Assembly (NCBI GenBank): GCA_032433595.1
Contig: JASWJB010000259.1
Coordinates: forward strand, 1-63,964
Reading direction: 5' to 3'
Source: Conoideocrella luteorostrata
Taxonomy: Eukaryota; Ascomycota; Sordariomycetes; Hypocreales; Clavicipitaceae
DNA: 63,964 nt
Positions 32,842-46,900 of the stretch are shown here, piece by piece. Below the pieces are notes generated by a model, which was not told where the DNA came from, did not search any database, and was given only the letters and a program-made list of their open reading frames with translations. How positions within the stretch are numbered: the first letter of the stretch is position 1; each line of letters begins with the position of its first letter. The translations under genes were made by a program, and so were the position numbers.

Positions 32842-35800
32842 GTTGTGAGGAGATTATGACGATATAGCACAGACAGTTGCCCTAATGTGTGATATATGAA
32901 ATGTGGATGTCCAGCTCAATTATTGGGAGTTGCCTTGCGAGATATAAGCGAACGACTCAGCAGTAGAAAAGCGTCGTTGGGTTATTTGGCAGCGAGCGGA
33001 AATGGCCAGAACGGTTGCGTGCGACAGCTGACCGTGAAGTGGGAGCTGTGGTGGTACCCTTTCCAAAGGAGATATATCGTAACGGGCTTGCAGTAACTAG
33101 GGAAGAAAAGTCAAGAGGCCATGAAGATGGAGATGGAGATGGAGGCAGAGGCAGAGGCAGAGGCAGAGGCAGAGGCAGAGGCAGAGGCAGAGGCAGAGGT
33201 GTAGTATATCTACCCGTGCCACTCGAGACGAATTCTATAGAGCTACTGCTCTAACCTGGGGATTATCACAAGGGCAACAGAAGTGATGCAAAGCGGAAAA
33301 GCACCCAACAGCTCCACTGACAAGGGAGAGGGGTGTGGGCATCCTGACATACCATACAAACGCATTGTAATCCGTGCAATCAATGCATTGCGTGGTGCGT
33401 CCCCGTACCTACGGAAAGCCAGCAAGAGCTCAACCAACGGGGCGATTAAAGCGACACTCAAGAGCAGAGCGCACGCAAGGAGGTCCAGCCAGTCCAAGAA
33501 AAAGACATCCCGGGCGTGGCGCTTGTGAAGCCGCGGAAGATGCTAAAAAGTAGGGAGGACCAGGGTGAGGTGGCATTTGAGGCGTCCCAAGGTCCCCAAG
33601 GTCCCCCAACCGAGCACCGCAAAGCCGGCTCGATGGTTTGGTGCGTTGTGGGGGCTTGGAGACGAACCAGACAGCCACCACCAACCCCACCACCATTATC
33701 TGGGATGGATGGATTGGCCACGACAGTCGTTTTTAGGTTGAATAAGTCTTTCATCTTGAGTGTCGTGGTGTCTCAAGTAGCCAAAAATATGAGCATTATT
33801 GTATTATAAGCAGACGGACCGCAAACTCGAAGCTACCTCGGTGCTTCGCCAGTGTCCTATGGCATTTCTTTGTCTGAAAAGCCGGGCTGCGACTGGCAGT
33901 TGGGAAGGAACGAGTCGACGCCTCAAGCCCCCGCCCCTCCAAGAAGCAAGCTCTTTGTTAACTAGCAGATGGAGGCACTCCGGAGAGTAAGGAGGAGCCG
34001 CGCTTCAGCACCTGGCCACACAGGAGGAGCTTGTACTGACAGACAGGGACAGGGAAGCCAAACAAGACGAGATCTGGGCCCGAGAACTGCCTCGTAATCT
34101 GCAAAGTGTGGCCAGCCCCGACAAAACTATCCACCGCCAGAAAGCAACTCGACCATTCATTCAAAGCTCGGTGCCAACAAAACTAGGCGGCTTGGACTTG
34201 TCGCGCCGACGGCACGTCAATCGGAGGCAATAAACTTCTTGTCTGCCAGCGACGAAGGCACTGCACGATACTACAGTACAAGGCAATCCCGCTGCCGGAC
34301 CCCAAAGTCTGGTAAGTGCTCCGCATTTGATCCAAGCACCTGTATGTAGGTCAACCTCCATGGTCAAGCCCGCCCAAGTCCTACTCAGTTGTTAGCCAAG
34401 GACTTGTGCTTCCTCGTGACAGAACTACAGCCGGCAAGCAGCAATAGCCAGCTTTTGGTGACGTGGAGAACCCTCAACCATGACTTCCAGCCCATGTCTT
34501 CCACCCGCCGTCCAAAAGTGGTCATTCTGGGAGGCTATTCGCTGCTCATCTCCTCGTGAAAAAAGCAGACACCGATGGCAACTGAAGCAAAACACATTTG
34601 GAAGCCGGTCGATACCCCTGCTCTTCTCAGGGAGAGCAATTGTTGTGCCGCTCACCCTTGGACAGTGGGCAAGGCTGTACGGAGTAGTTGGAGCAGGGTA
34701 AGTTTTTTTTTTATTTGGTGACGATCCCATCCGTCTATCCTGCCATATGCCGCTAGAGGCACGGCACGGCAGTCCGGGCGTTGAGTCAAATAAGCTCCAG
34801 GCAGGATCGGGCAGCTCATTACGCAAAGATAAACCAGCTGCACGAGCCTATTGAAACTTCAACGCCTCACCTGCTTGCTCCACGCAATGTACGATCGATC
34901 AGAAGATTTTCTGGGTAGGGTACCATTCGCGGTTCCACGGACGGCACAATATGGCAATTCGTGGACGAAAGTATCCGGTTGAACGGTTAAAGCGTCTTTG
35001 GGGCATGCCAGAGAATGAGCTAGCGGCAGCCAAGCTGACAGTGCGCATTGAACGCAAAAGGAGAACGGCAATGGAGTATGTGTGGTTCGCCATTGGTACG
35101 GCGCACATCCAAGACCAACTGACACATGCGCGACATCAACAAAACTAGCATTCTTTTGCTTTTTGCTGGGCGCCGTCGTTAGGGCAGAACGTACTAGACC
35201 TTAAGGTCTAGAATATGCCATTACTATTTGATTTCCGCTGTATCGCCTTTTTTGGTTCCTTAACTGGAGTCCATTTGCTTTTCGGGCTCATTTATGACCA
35301 AATGCTGGCTAGCCAAGGCGCCACTTAAATTACGGAGAACACAAAGCTGGAGGGAAGGAAAGGCTCACAAATAATGCTCTGGTGGGTTGTCCATGACAGT
35401 GGCTCCGTTTGCCCATTCGTGCTTTCCAAAGTAGGGGCAACTACCATGGCGATCCATGTTCAAAACCTCACAAGTACTCCGTATTGTACGGAGTACGGAG
35501 GAACTAGGGCATAGAACGAATTAAGAGACGACAAGACTGCCCATTCCCCGCCTTTCTCCCCTCGATTATGATTAAGGTTACTAAACAATTGAGGCGTATC
35601 CCTTTCTCGATGGTTCGTTTGTAGGCTGTCTGGAACTGGCTCCTCTTTGTGGTTCCTTGCTCCATATGGCCATATACTCTAAAACTGGTTGAACAAAGTC
35701 TCGACTTTTGTTACAGACAATTAGCATTGACGGACACCATGGCATACTAGTAGTACATGGCCCTCGTTAGCCACCCTGGCCCTGGTTTTCTGACCCTCAA

Positions 35801-38245
35801 TCGACTCTAATCGCCCAACTCCCCTGTCGACTGGCAGACTTGCAGCAGAGGTGGAGGACTTCGAGGCTCCAGGGAAGGGATAATGAGGGGGAAAAGGGTC
35901 CAGCCTTCAGCTAGGGCCGAGAACATAACCTGCCAACCCGGACAGTTCTGCGGGAGAGCAATGGTTGGGGATTAACAGATGGGTCGAGGTGCAGTAGCCA
36001 ACCAGTCTTGGCCCGCTGTGGAATCATGATCTACGCCATATTGTCCGTACAATGCGGAGTCGGCTTGCAACGTCGCAACTGACAGATTGGCGTGTGTTGG
36101 GTGGATGGATCTTGGCACCTAGATCCACGGTTAAGTACGGAGCACTTGCTGTACAAAACCCTAATCCTCAGCACGGTGTGTCGATAAGGCCAAACAGGCT
36201 GACTCGCTGGGCTATTCGCCATTGGATAACATGGTATTGAAACGTAAACACTCAGAGATCGGCGCTATCGCAGCTGTTTTGTTTGGTCGTGCGTCGCAGT
36301 CTGGCATTTCAGTAGCGCCAACTAAACACTTGAACGTTTGATATGATCACGCTAATTAGAAGACTGATGCTTAACGTTACCGAGCAGCCGTGAAAGTAAC
36401 TGCTGACTGGCGGTAGCCTGTAAATTCACCAAATTTGTCAAAATCATCAATTGTTGGTCTGATATTAGGCATGCAGCAAAATGTGGGATGAGTACGTGAG
36501 TCGCGCATGAAATGCCCGTCTGCGTTCTATTTTCTCAATACCTCAACCTCACCCACTTTGGTGGACGACGGACTATTACGGGATAGCTTTTTGCAATCAG
36601 CGTCTTTCAACCAAAATTCACATGCACGTATATGCAACCGTTTGATCAGGGTCTTTTCTCGTCTGTAGCATTCTGATTGGGTCATTTGCGAGTCGAGTGC
36701 AGATGTCTCTCGGATTATCACTCAGGGAATGCCACACTTAGATCGCAAAGGGGTGTGATCACTCATGTGCCTGCTTTCATACGACGCTGTAGTACAACTC
36801 TGTACTGTATTCTATCGAGTTCATGTACAAAGCATTTACCGTCCAATGACCGAGATCGTCGCTGAAGGCTGCCAATCACAATCCTTGCGCTCGGGCCGAC
36901 ACTGTTGTTTCCCCAGGCTCGGCCGGTGGCGGTATTGCAGCCGAGTTGGGGGGGATGATTTCCGGCCGAATCACCTTTGGTCACCCACAGTGGTCGGTGT
37001 GATCATGAAATTGATCATTGGGCAGCCAGGTTTGGGCAGCCACAGAGGCATATTACAGCTTCTTACTCCGTAGGTCTTGCGGAGATTCTGCAGCTCGCGA
37101 ATGCCTTGACAACCTGACTCGATACACCAATACTTTGGCGGAGCGGCCCGTCTGTGGCAACTCTTTGCTTGGATAATGTGCCTTGAGATCATACCATCAG
37201 GACCGGAATCAATTTCTTGCATTTTAATATCCTCTCAGCAACATCAAAAGTTCTTGTTGGTCTACGACTACGTAACAGGATTGTCTCCTTTCCCGATTTG
37301 AACGATGCCGGACAGCAACCACCGCCGGGTCCCACTTTTCGTCCTACTCTGCTGTCTCGTTGTACGGAGTAGATGGCCCTGGAAATGGATCGACGATCTC
37401 AATGGGGAATTCATTCACATCCAACAATGAAATGATGTGTAAACGGCTTGTGCGTTGCGGGTCATATGGCAAGATAGAGTTGGTCCGTCCAGCTCATGTG
37501 GAGCCTGGAGATTGATCCTCCCACAAGGTGACGAGCGAGCTTGTCGTGAGAGATGCAGTTCCATCTTGTACAGAGCCATGCCCAATGCAAAAAGACCTTG
37601 TGAAGGCTTGCCGTATCATCCATACATCATCCGCGATTCCATGATACTGGCAATCACAGACATTCCACCAAGAGCAAGTAAATCAATCCTCTTGTCCTCT
37701 GCTCCCGTACACAATTCATGCCTTCAACAACCCCTGCAATCACCAACGACCAACAAGGTACGGAGTACTCCTACTCCTACTCCGTACAGCAGCCGTCCAT
37801 CGGATCTGCCACCGTCATTTCTTTATCGCCCAAAACTTCACACAACATGTTACTGCACAACGCAAAGAAGTGCTCGTACTGTACTCCGTGCGGGGTCCAC
37901 CTGTTCAAATCAATGGGGTAGTAACTTAAATATGCAGCGCTATGCACTGTGATGAAGCAATCCTCGTGTTGGCCCTGATGACTGTTGGTTGAGACTTTTT
38001 GTATTCCTTGCTCTGTATTTCATACCACCGACGTGAAAGCTAAAGTTTTCACCCGTTGTCTGGCCCGCTTTTGGATTTATGTTGGTTCCTTGGGTGTTGC
38101 CATTGTTGGCTAGCGGAGACGGAACAGAACCCTGGAGACATAACCATTAAGGGCAGGTCTCAACATCGTTTAGCATCTCATTTCACCATATTGGGAATAT
38201 TATGCATACGAGTGCATTACATTTCATCTCCTCTAGTTTCGCCTA
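32842..38245. other. 5.4-kb gene-poor region
   Basis: No supported gene. It contains a GGCAGA hexanucleotide array and a dense set of TACGGAGTAC-type palindromes (about 34678, 35475, 35488, 36136, 37068, 37362, 37758, 37780). Its right edge holds the 3' UTR of EFL1. Frames of up to 165 codons are present but have no recognisable features. Confidence 0.5.
33127..33200. repeat. Hexanucleotide microsatellite (GGCAGA)n
   Basis: GATGGA-type units pass into about eight or more perfect GGCAGA copies. It lies in non-coding DNA and creates an artificial Gly-Arg run in one frame. Confidence 0.92.
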
Positions 38246-41200
38246 TTATCTCTTCAAGGTCCTCTGCTTTTCCGCATTGGTCGCCACATTTCTGCCTTCT
38301 ACCAACAAGCCCTTCTTCCTCCTCACGCCATCCATGTATCTTTTAGCCACGTTTTCCTTGTCCGCCAATTCGCCCAGATCTTCCAAGTCATCCTCTGTAA
38401 AGGGTACCCAGAAGGGATCTTGGTCCAGAACTTCAAAACCGGCAAATACCAATTGGGGCTGTGCTGCACCGCTGGTTCTCTTACGCATCTCGTCGGCAAA
38501 CCCGAAACTCTCAGCTACAGGGAGAACTGCCTGGATAGTGAAGAACGGCGTGCCTTCCTTCATGATTTCGGCTGCCACGCGGCCCCGACGACGGGTCAGC
38601 ACGTCGTATGCGCGGCCGAGAACCTCGGTGGAGGCTTGGATCTCGACGCTGTACATGGCGAGCATGAGACGAGGCGACCAGTCAAGAAAGGCAGATCGTA
38701 GAGCCGATTGGAATGTTTTTATGATCTCACTGGTCAATCGGCTAAGCTTGTCGCGCGTAGACGCATCGTCTTCCAGGAGGTCGAGGGAGATGTCTTCGAT
38801 GAAGACGGCCACGCCCTGTACCGGCTCGTTGCAGAGTGGTCCTTGAGCTGCGGCAAGCTGGAAAGCATATGTGATCTTGTCAGATAGATGGCCTGGGTGA
38901 AGAGTCTCGCCAACACGAGGTGCCGAGACCTCTTTGTCTTCATTTGAACCGAAGACTTTGGGCAGGATGCCATCTTTGGTGGCGTCTATCAGAAGGTTGG
39001 GCCCTGTTCTCCGAGGGCCAAACGCGACGATGTGGTCGACTTGGTTCTTCCAAACGTCTCGTCCTTTACCAATTTCTAGCTGCTTCTGGAGCTGGCTCCT
39101 TAGTTCCTCTGCTGATAATGCCTTGCCTGCTGTGACTCCCGTAACCGCCGTATCAGCAACGATGTTCTCCTGCCCATCAGAATGCCCTTGATCCTCCCCT
39201 TGGTCAACGGGCTTGCTTTCCGAATTAAAACGTTTGATGACATCGGCATTCTTCAGCAAGAAACTGGTGACCTCTGATGGTAGCGGCCTTACACGTAATG
39301 ATATTGTTACTTGTTTTGAGCTCGTGGTCCCCACTACTGCACCTCTGCCAAGTTCCTTGTTTACGGGGGGGCGCATCTCTTCTGCTCTGACAATCGTCTC
39401 TCTGTACGGAACAATAGGCTCGCCAGCCTGGATCTCGCATCGCGCAAACCTCTCCTTGAGATCTGTAAGGCATCGCTCCAGATGTAGCTCTCCAGCTGTC
39501 AGTAATACGTGCTCACCACTTCCGAACTGCTCATATTCTGCGCAGGGGTCGCTCTGAACGAGCAACTCAAGACCATGAATCATTTTGTCGAGATCAGCTG
39601 GATTGACTGGCTCCAAAGCTACGCGAACAATAGGCTTTCCAGCCATGCTGACACCCGCGAGGTTGACAGCACCGTCAAGTCTGGTGCAAAGAGTTCCGGA
39701 CTTCAGGATTTTGCCCTCAAGACCCCCGATGCCAAACACGACACCGGCTGGGACCGAATCCAGAGATTCCAGGTTTCGTCCCATGAGCATGTACAGGGCC
39801 GTGACTGTGACTTCTTGCGGCTGTGTTTCTGGGTTGGGATCTGCTGGAGACCATTTCGGCGGGATGACGTAGATTTTGTCGCCGACCGACAACGTTCCTG
39901 AGTAGATTCTTGCAAACCCAATCAGATGCTCAGGGTCGATCTTTTGTTCCTCTTGCTTTGTATCAGGGTCTTCGATATGAGTATTATCCAAGGCCTCGGT
40001 GAGACCTCCCACGGCTCTATCGCTGGCTTCCTGTGCTGCCGCCCGAGCAGCCTCGACCCTCTTCTTGCGTGCCAGCTCCCTAGCTTCTTCGCCACTCATC
40101 TGACCCGGCTTTCTCTTGTTTTCTGGCAATTCGCTCTCCGGGATCGACACCATCTTACTGACATATGCAACCACAGGATCTGATTTGTCGTGCTTGAAAG
40201 AAACCATGGCTTCCCTTATCGACTTGTCAACGACTTCGGAGCCGGGGGACTGATCTATGAGATCAGGAATTCGATCAGCCTGTGCAGTTGGCGGTGACGG
40301 CAGGGACTCAATAACAGATACCAAAAGCGCTGTTGAAAGAGGTAGCCAGGAAGCGAAGACCGTCGTTAGTAGCAATCGTGGATCTCGTGCCCTTATAATG
40401 TGCGGCTGAATTGTGAGGTTCAATGACTTGGTGATCTTTTCTAACATGGCTGGGTCTCCTTTACCGCTGTCACCGCCACAAGTAGCCTGGTATACCGTCC
40501 ACACTGGTTCCAGAATCAATTGAACAAACATGGATTTGAGGTTTCGACCCTTCAGGTGCTTGGGGCCTAGGATCTTTTTCGTCTTGGGATCGAGGTAAAA
40601 ATTCCCCCATATAACCTTTTCCATTAATCCCCGCTTAATCCCCAACTTCTTTTCGTATAAACTGGCAAATTGTCGACATGTAAATGCCCAGCCGTCAATG
40701 GCACTGCTGAAGATGACATTGTTCTTCTCTGGTGCAAAGTAAATGTCCTCATCGTCTCTCTCTTCAAATTGCAGCTCACCGGCATCGGAAAGATCATCAT
40801 CTGCGGAAGCTTTCGCGGCGGCAGCGGCGGCTACTCTCTCTTCCATCTTCTCTCTCCAGTTGAGATCTTCTTCCATTCGTTCACCTTGGAAAAAACTACC
40901 TAACACGGCATTGACCTGCTCGAGAAGTTTGCTCAAGTGAACATACGCTTCTGCAGGGGTCATTTTCAGTTCCGTGATTAAGCGATCCATCTTGTTGATA
41001 ACGAGTAACGGCTTGAGTTTTTCTATCCATGTTTGGCGCAGGACGGTAACCGTTTGGCTGCACACTCCTTCCACGGCGTCCACTAGCACCACGGCACCGT
41101 CGCATAGCCTTGAGGCAGTAGAAACTTCACTGCTGAAGTCTATGTGCCCTGGTGAGTCTATCAAGTTGATAAGATACTCCTTTTGTTCTGGGGTGGCGTC

Positions 41201-41515
41201 TGGTGCAGATCGTCTGAGCATAGAGAAGTATAATGAAATAGCTGACGATTCCATAGTGATGCCTCTGAGCTGCTCGTCGGGACGGGAGTCAAGGTAGCGG
41301 ATCTTGCCAGCTAGTTTCGGCGAGATGATGCCGTTTGTAGCGAGGAGGGCGTCTGTGAGTGAGGTCTTGCCATGGTCAACATGAGCGAGGATACATATCT
41401 GCTGTGATGTTAGTTCTTAAGTCTAGTATGTCAACTGTTTAAGGCTCCTCACATTTCGTATATCCTGGGACTTCCTTTGTAGGTTTGCCAGCTTTTCTGG
41501 ATTTACAACCGGCAT
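38246..41515 (-). CDS. efl1: EFL1/Ria1 ribosome-assembly GTPase
   Basis: Two exons on the - strand: 41515-41453 and 41398-38246, giving 1071 residues. The 54-bp intron (GTGAGG..CAG) is phase 0 and joins QDIRN to ICILAHVDHGKT. GTPase motifs are clear: AHVDHGKT (26-33), RGIT, DSPGH (from about 102) and NKMD (156-159). EF-2-like domains follow, with an acidic and Lys/Arg-rich insertion that is characteristic of EFL1. The C-terminus resembles domains IV and V of EF-2. EFL1 works with Sdo1/SBDS to release Tif6/eIF6 from pre-60S subunits in the cytoplasm. Length fits the family (about 1070-1120). The gene is divergent from eIF3l. Confidence 0.95.
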
Positions 41516-42302
41516 GGTGAAGAGCAGTTTTCTTCCACCAAACTAGGATATTCTAGCAACGGTCACATACACGAGGCGGAAAAGGGCTTCGATAGCATGA
41601 AGCCGAGCCAAGGTTGAGCTAAGAGAACGACAACTTTTGCTCAGCTTGATGGCACCTTGGGCTACCGGAGCTTTTGAAGCTCTTGAAGGGCTCGGTCTGC
41701 AAAGGTCTTTTGTCTAGTGTAGGTGGTTCTCATAGGTCTGGTCTGATTGGATCATCGTGTATGACTCTTTCAATGCAAAGCGAGCTGCTCCACAGTCCTT
41801 GACGCCACTGGTCCTTTGTGCAAGACGGGGGAGCTCTACCCAAACTAGAAAAATGATGCTATATGAGTTGGGATGAGTCGAAATCCGACTTAAATCATCT
41901 GCAAAGAAGAAGAACGATGAAGGAAACAAGCGAATGGCTGCCTTGAGGATAATCTCTCAGATGCACCGCCTATCCTCATTAACTCATCGCTGCCCCTCCT
42001 CAGTCATGGCATCTTTTTCGGCTGCCCCGCTTCACGATTCCTTTTGTGCCCCACCATGAACTTTGCTCGGTACGGAGTACATACAAGCGATATGCACATA
42101 GCGCATTACCATTTCGCGATAGACGCATATCTACACCACAAGCCCTAACAGCACGAAAATTCAAGTTCCCGGGACAGCAGAGCGTGTGAGCGAAGCCCCT
42201 CTCAGCCAGCCTAAGCGCAAAATTTCGGTCCCTGTGCCACTCAACCCGCGCCTTCGACTCTTGAACGAGACGAACGACGACGACGACGAGCGACCGCACA
42301 AT
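41516..42302. promoter_or_regulatory. Divergent promoter region of EFL1 and eIF3l
   Basis: A 787-bp interval between two translation genes. A TACGGAGTAC palindrome sits at 42070-42079. The last 115 bases before the eIF3l ATG are open in its frame but contain no ATG, so they are probably 5' UTR. Confidence 0.55.
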
Positions 42303-43917
42303 ATGTCGACGTACCAGAACGGCGTGGCGCCGGCCCGCGCGATCGATGATGATAGCGATGTCGAGGAGGAAGCCCTGGTAGCGGAGTACAAGGAGCAGGT
42401 CCAGTACGAGGACGGTGATGACCTCAGCCAGACAACTTCCTTGACTTTGGCGCAACAAACCGATGATATTCAATCGCGACTTGCCCAGGCTGCTCAGCCT
42501 CTCGACTTTTCAGCACCCCTGGAAGTCAAGTTCCAGAGCTACGACTCGTACTGCAGCTTGTTCCACTTCATCCTCAACTCCGAAGGACCCGTCGACTTGG
42601 AACCCCCTTCGGTTCGTTTTTATATATCCCAATGAGAAAGAATGAAAAAGAAGAAAAAGAAATAAACATACTACCTTGATGGACCACATTTGAAATGCTA
42701 ATACTCTGCATACAGTACTACTGGGCTTGGGATGTCATTGATGAGTTTATTTACCAGTTCAACTCTTTCTCATCTTACCGATCGCGAATTGCTCGCCAAG
42801 CGAACAACGAGGAGGAAATTCAAATTCTCCGAGAGAACCCAAATACCTGGGGCTCCTACAGCGTTCTCAACGTGCTGTACTCTCTGATCCAGCGATCCCA
42901 AATCACCGAGCAGCTTGCTGCCATGAAGAGAAATGAGGACCCGGCGGCTGTTGCTGGCGAGTATGGCTCCAAGAACCTGTATAAGATGCTGGGATACTTC
43001 TCCATTATTGGCCTGCTTCGAGTGCATTGCTTGCTCGGAGACTTCAGCCTCGCCCTCAAGACACTCGACGTCATCGAGCTCAACAAGAAGGCCATGTTTG
43101 CCCGTGTCATGGCCGCTCACTTCACCACCTACTACTACGTGGGCTTCTCCTACATGATGATGCACCGCTACGCCGATGCCATTCGCATGTTCAGCCACAT
43201 CCTCATCTACGTCTCAAGGACCAAGAACTTCCAGAAGAACGCTCAGTACGACTCCATCACCAAGAAGAATGAGCAGATGTACGCTCTGATCGCCATTTGC
43301 GTGGCTTTCCACCCCACACGATTAGACGACACCATTCACAGCGCACTTCGCGAGAAGTACGGCGATCAGCTGCTCAAGCTGCAGCGTGGCGGACCCGAGT
43401 CGCTGCCCATCTTTGAGGAGCTCTTCCGAGCTGCCTGCCCCAAGTTCATCACCCCCGTTCCCCCAGACTTTGACAACCCCGAGTCCAACATCGACCCGGT
43501 TGAGCACCACCTTGCTGTGTTCATGGACGAGGTCAAGACCAACATGTGGAGCCCTACTATCAAGTCTTACCTGAGACTCTACACTACTATGGATCTGAAC
43601 AAGCTCGCTGGCTTCCTTGAAGTCAAGCCCGACGAGCTGCGATCGTGGCTCCTGGTGACCAAGCAGCGCACGAAGCAGCTGCGATATCAGGATCAAGGTC
43701 TACTTGATGGTGAGCTGGTCAACGTCGGCGATCTCGACTATGCCCTCCAAGGAGTGAGTGACACCCTTCACATTATTCACTTTTTTTTTTTTTAATAAAA
43801 AAAAAACTTGTCTGTTTTGCTAACTAAGCCCAGGATCTGATTCACATCTCGGAAGCCAAAGTTGGACGCAAGTTGGTTGACTGGTACCTGCGCAACCTGT
43901 CCCGCACTTACAACTAA
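42303..43917 (+). CDS. eif3l: Translation initiation factor eIF3 subunit l
   Basis: Three exons: 42303-42611, 42716-43753 and 43834-43917, giving 476 residues, normal for eIF3l. Start is ATG 42303 in a good context; the frame extends upstream without an ATG. Joins are phase 0 and restore EPPSYYWAWDVIDEFIYQ and YALQGDLIHISEAKVG. The family signatures are strong (YQFNSFSSYRSRI, TWGSYSVLNVLYSLIQRSQ, YYYVGFSYMMMHRYADAIR), followed by the C-terminal PCI domain ending in DWYLRNLSRTYN. eIF3l is one of the PCI subunits of the eIF3 octamer bound to the 40S subunit. Intron 1 has an unusual donor, GTTCGT. Intron 2 has a T12/A10 pair of homopolymers. Confidence 0.96.
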
Positions 43918-46900
43918 AAGCAATCCACTCCCGGTAAATACATAGCCATGAGGATGGAAACGAAAGAGAAGCTTGGCAAATAACCGCCCTCACCATCTCT
44001 GTTATAGTACTCACAAACCTGTTACTTGAAGGGAGTCAAAATATTGAGGTGGGACTGGTGAGGTCAAGGCGAGGCTTGGGTATGTATGTAGGCCATCTAG
44101 TCAATTGCATGGCACTGGCGTCACGGAGTTGGGGAATTTTCTCTTGCACGAAACATGAAGGGAGAGGACGGAAGGGTGCGGCGGCGGCGGCGGCGGCGGG
44201 TGGCAAGAAAACCGCCACATGCAGCGTCAGATGAAGCGAGGAGAGGATGTCCCTCGGTGGATACTATCTATTTATTTGCAAAGAGAGGTCTATATTTGAC
44301 ACCGGCCTGAGACTACAATAAATGCATAAGAACAACAGCCAACATATATTCAACAGTGAGAGCTTCTTGTCAGTCCGTTCGCGGCAGGGATAAAGCAACA
44401 CAATACAACATCCAGCGTACCGTGGCAGCGAAAAGTGACACTCCATGATGCTCACCTCGGTCCCCTTGGAACGTCCTCAAAAGATGCAGCGCGGCTTCCC
44501 TCCCTGCCTCCCTCCCTCCATCACCTCTATATCATTCCTCGTCATCGCAAGATAAATAACCGGAACCCAATCCCAACACGTAGGAACATTTGGGAACTTT
44601 CGGACCCCAAAATTCAAGCCCTCTCCCCTCCACCCACTTTCAACCCTCACGTCCAACCCCCTTCAAACCGCGTAATTAATCCGCCAATCTCGATGGCTTC
44701 CAGCAGGGTTTAAAGGTATCACGTTCACCTCGGGGGCCAGCCACAACTCCAACAGGAAATAAGTTACCATCATTGTACCCGTAAATTAAATACAAGACCT
44801 AAACCTAATGCTTAAATCCACCGATGATTTCCCCAACTCGCACGACGGCCCCCCCTCCCCGTCGTTCCCTTCCAGCCGCAGCTTATGAGAAAGTCTTGGC
44901 GGCAAGGATTGGGGGGAGGGGGACGAGGACGGTTCACCTCATGATTTCCTGTGGTGGTCGCGTGCTGCGGCTGCGCATGAAATTAGATAGTACGAGCTGC
45001 TTTTAGGTTTTCCTCGTTTTCAACTCTGTGCTCCGTGGCGTTGAGGTCGACGGTACTGTACCCTGCTGTACTGCAGTGTGTAAGCATAGTTGGGAATATG
45101 ATATAGCTGCTTAGGTATGTATGTGTGTATGTGATATGACTGGCTGTCTTGCCAGATGAGCTACAGCCGTATTGGCAGCTGCGCGTGGGCTGCTCGCTGC
45201 CGTACTATCTAGCAAGAGGTCCCCCCCCCCAAGTGGAAAGCCCCCAAGTGGAAAGCCCCCAAGTGGAAAGCCCCCAGTGAAAAGCCCCGCATGGGCGGGC
45301 TGCTGTGGGAGGCAACAATCTTTTGCACACATTCGTGGCATTTTGCGAATCAGATTATGAAGATTCTATCATTAATTCCTTCATTGGCTGCTTAGCATAT
45401 TCACGCGGTCCAGCAGCCGCGCAAAAACTTACTGCCTCATACTGTACTTTATCTACCTCCCTGCCGCCCCCGGCCTCCCTCCTCTTCCCCAATCCTGCAT
45501 GTCTTCGGAGTAGAGGACTCTAGACACCGGCCGCTTTTTAGACCTGACGCAAATGGCTCACCGAAATGCACGTCCCTGCTGGGATCATGTCTTGAAGAAC
45601 CGCGGCTGAAAGGGACATCTATAATAACTAGTTATATACTTATCTAATAAGTACGCAGAACGGAGTACGTGTGTACTATCGCTCCTGAGTAACTAGTACA
45701 GAGTACGTCCACGTTCCGTCCGCGGGTGGGACGACAAGCTCCCCTGCCAAAAAAGTAAAAAATAATAGCCAAAAAAATAAAAAGTAAAATCCACTTCTAT
45801 TTCTGATACGTTAAGTGATCTCGCCAGGACGGAACGTGGGATCGCATTCCGCGAAAAGCCAAAATGATGCGTCCTTTTTCGGTGGTTGTACAGCACGGCA
45901 CAGCATGAGCAATATTGTTGTATTGAATGCACACGAAAGCCAGAAGAAACCCTGTGAATACCCACGTGGAGGGAATAGCTGAAAGATCGACCCTACATTC
46001 CGGGTGGGAGTGCCTGGGGGGTGGGGTTTGTTTTATGATATCAGTTTTTGTTGGTTTCATTAACTACTTCCCATGAAATTTTGGATGTTAGGCCGTAATG
46101 GGGATGCGAGTAACTATCTTGGTATGCAGTTGGGTTGAAGTTGCAGGAGGCGGTCAAAGGTCAAAGAGCAATTCACTACTTCGCTGTTGTGTGGTGTGTG
46201 GCGCGTTATGTTTTGTGCGTTTGGTGTTTGCTGACTCGCCGAGGCAATGGAACAGCAGACCGACAACAGCACAGGAGCGGCTGTTGAACGGCTGCGGAGA
46301 GCTAATCTGCTTTATTTATTCTGTGGGAAACCCCTCCAAAAGTTGAAACACAACACAACAAATACACATACATGTACAATGTGTTGCGCAGTTTGTTTGT
46401 GATGGAAAGAATCACATGACGCTCGAGGCGACAAGCTACGAGCATGGCATGCGGGTTCGACATGGACACGGCGCGGCGCCCAGACTCAGCTGGACGGCTG
46501 GCTACAGGCTTGTTCTCGGAGGCAGCCCAGCAGCCAGGCCGGGGAAACTACTCCGTACGGAGCACTCCGTACAATAGTCAGTTAGCTAGTTAGTTATCGA
46601 GACTCTCGTTTTGAACGGCAGCGCAGGCAGGCAGGCATGACACGAGGCAGTCTGATGTGGGCGGACGTCTTAGCTTCCCAGCTTTTTGCCCTCTGCCTGG
46701 GGTGTCTGGCCCCCACCCTCCATCTCACCCCTCTGACCTTGCTTGGCTTGTGTTTGGTGGGACTGAACGAAAAAGGTTAATAAACCCAATCTGCTGCCAC
46801 GAATTACACGGATCTACCCATTGCGGTGCATACCGCCCCGTTAATCCACCCAGTGTTTTGCGAGGGGACGCAGTCCATCCAGGATCAGGAGCCTGCCATG

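Noticed and set aside
33015..33254. Gly-Arg-rich 79-codon frame
   Set aside because: Generated by the GGCAGA microsatellite.
42186..42302. N-terminal extension of eIF3l upstream of ATG 42303
   Set aside because: The open frame there begins with GTG and contains no ATG, so it is taken as 5' UTR.
45111..45341. 76-codon frame with GGFPLGGFPLGG repeats
   Set aside because: Artificial product of the 15-bp tandem repeat in non-coding DNA.
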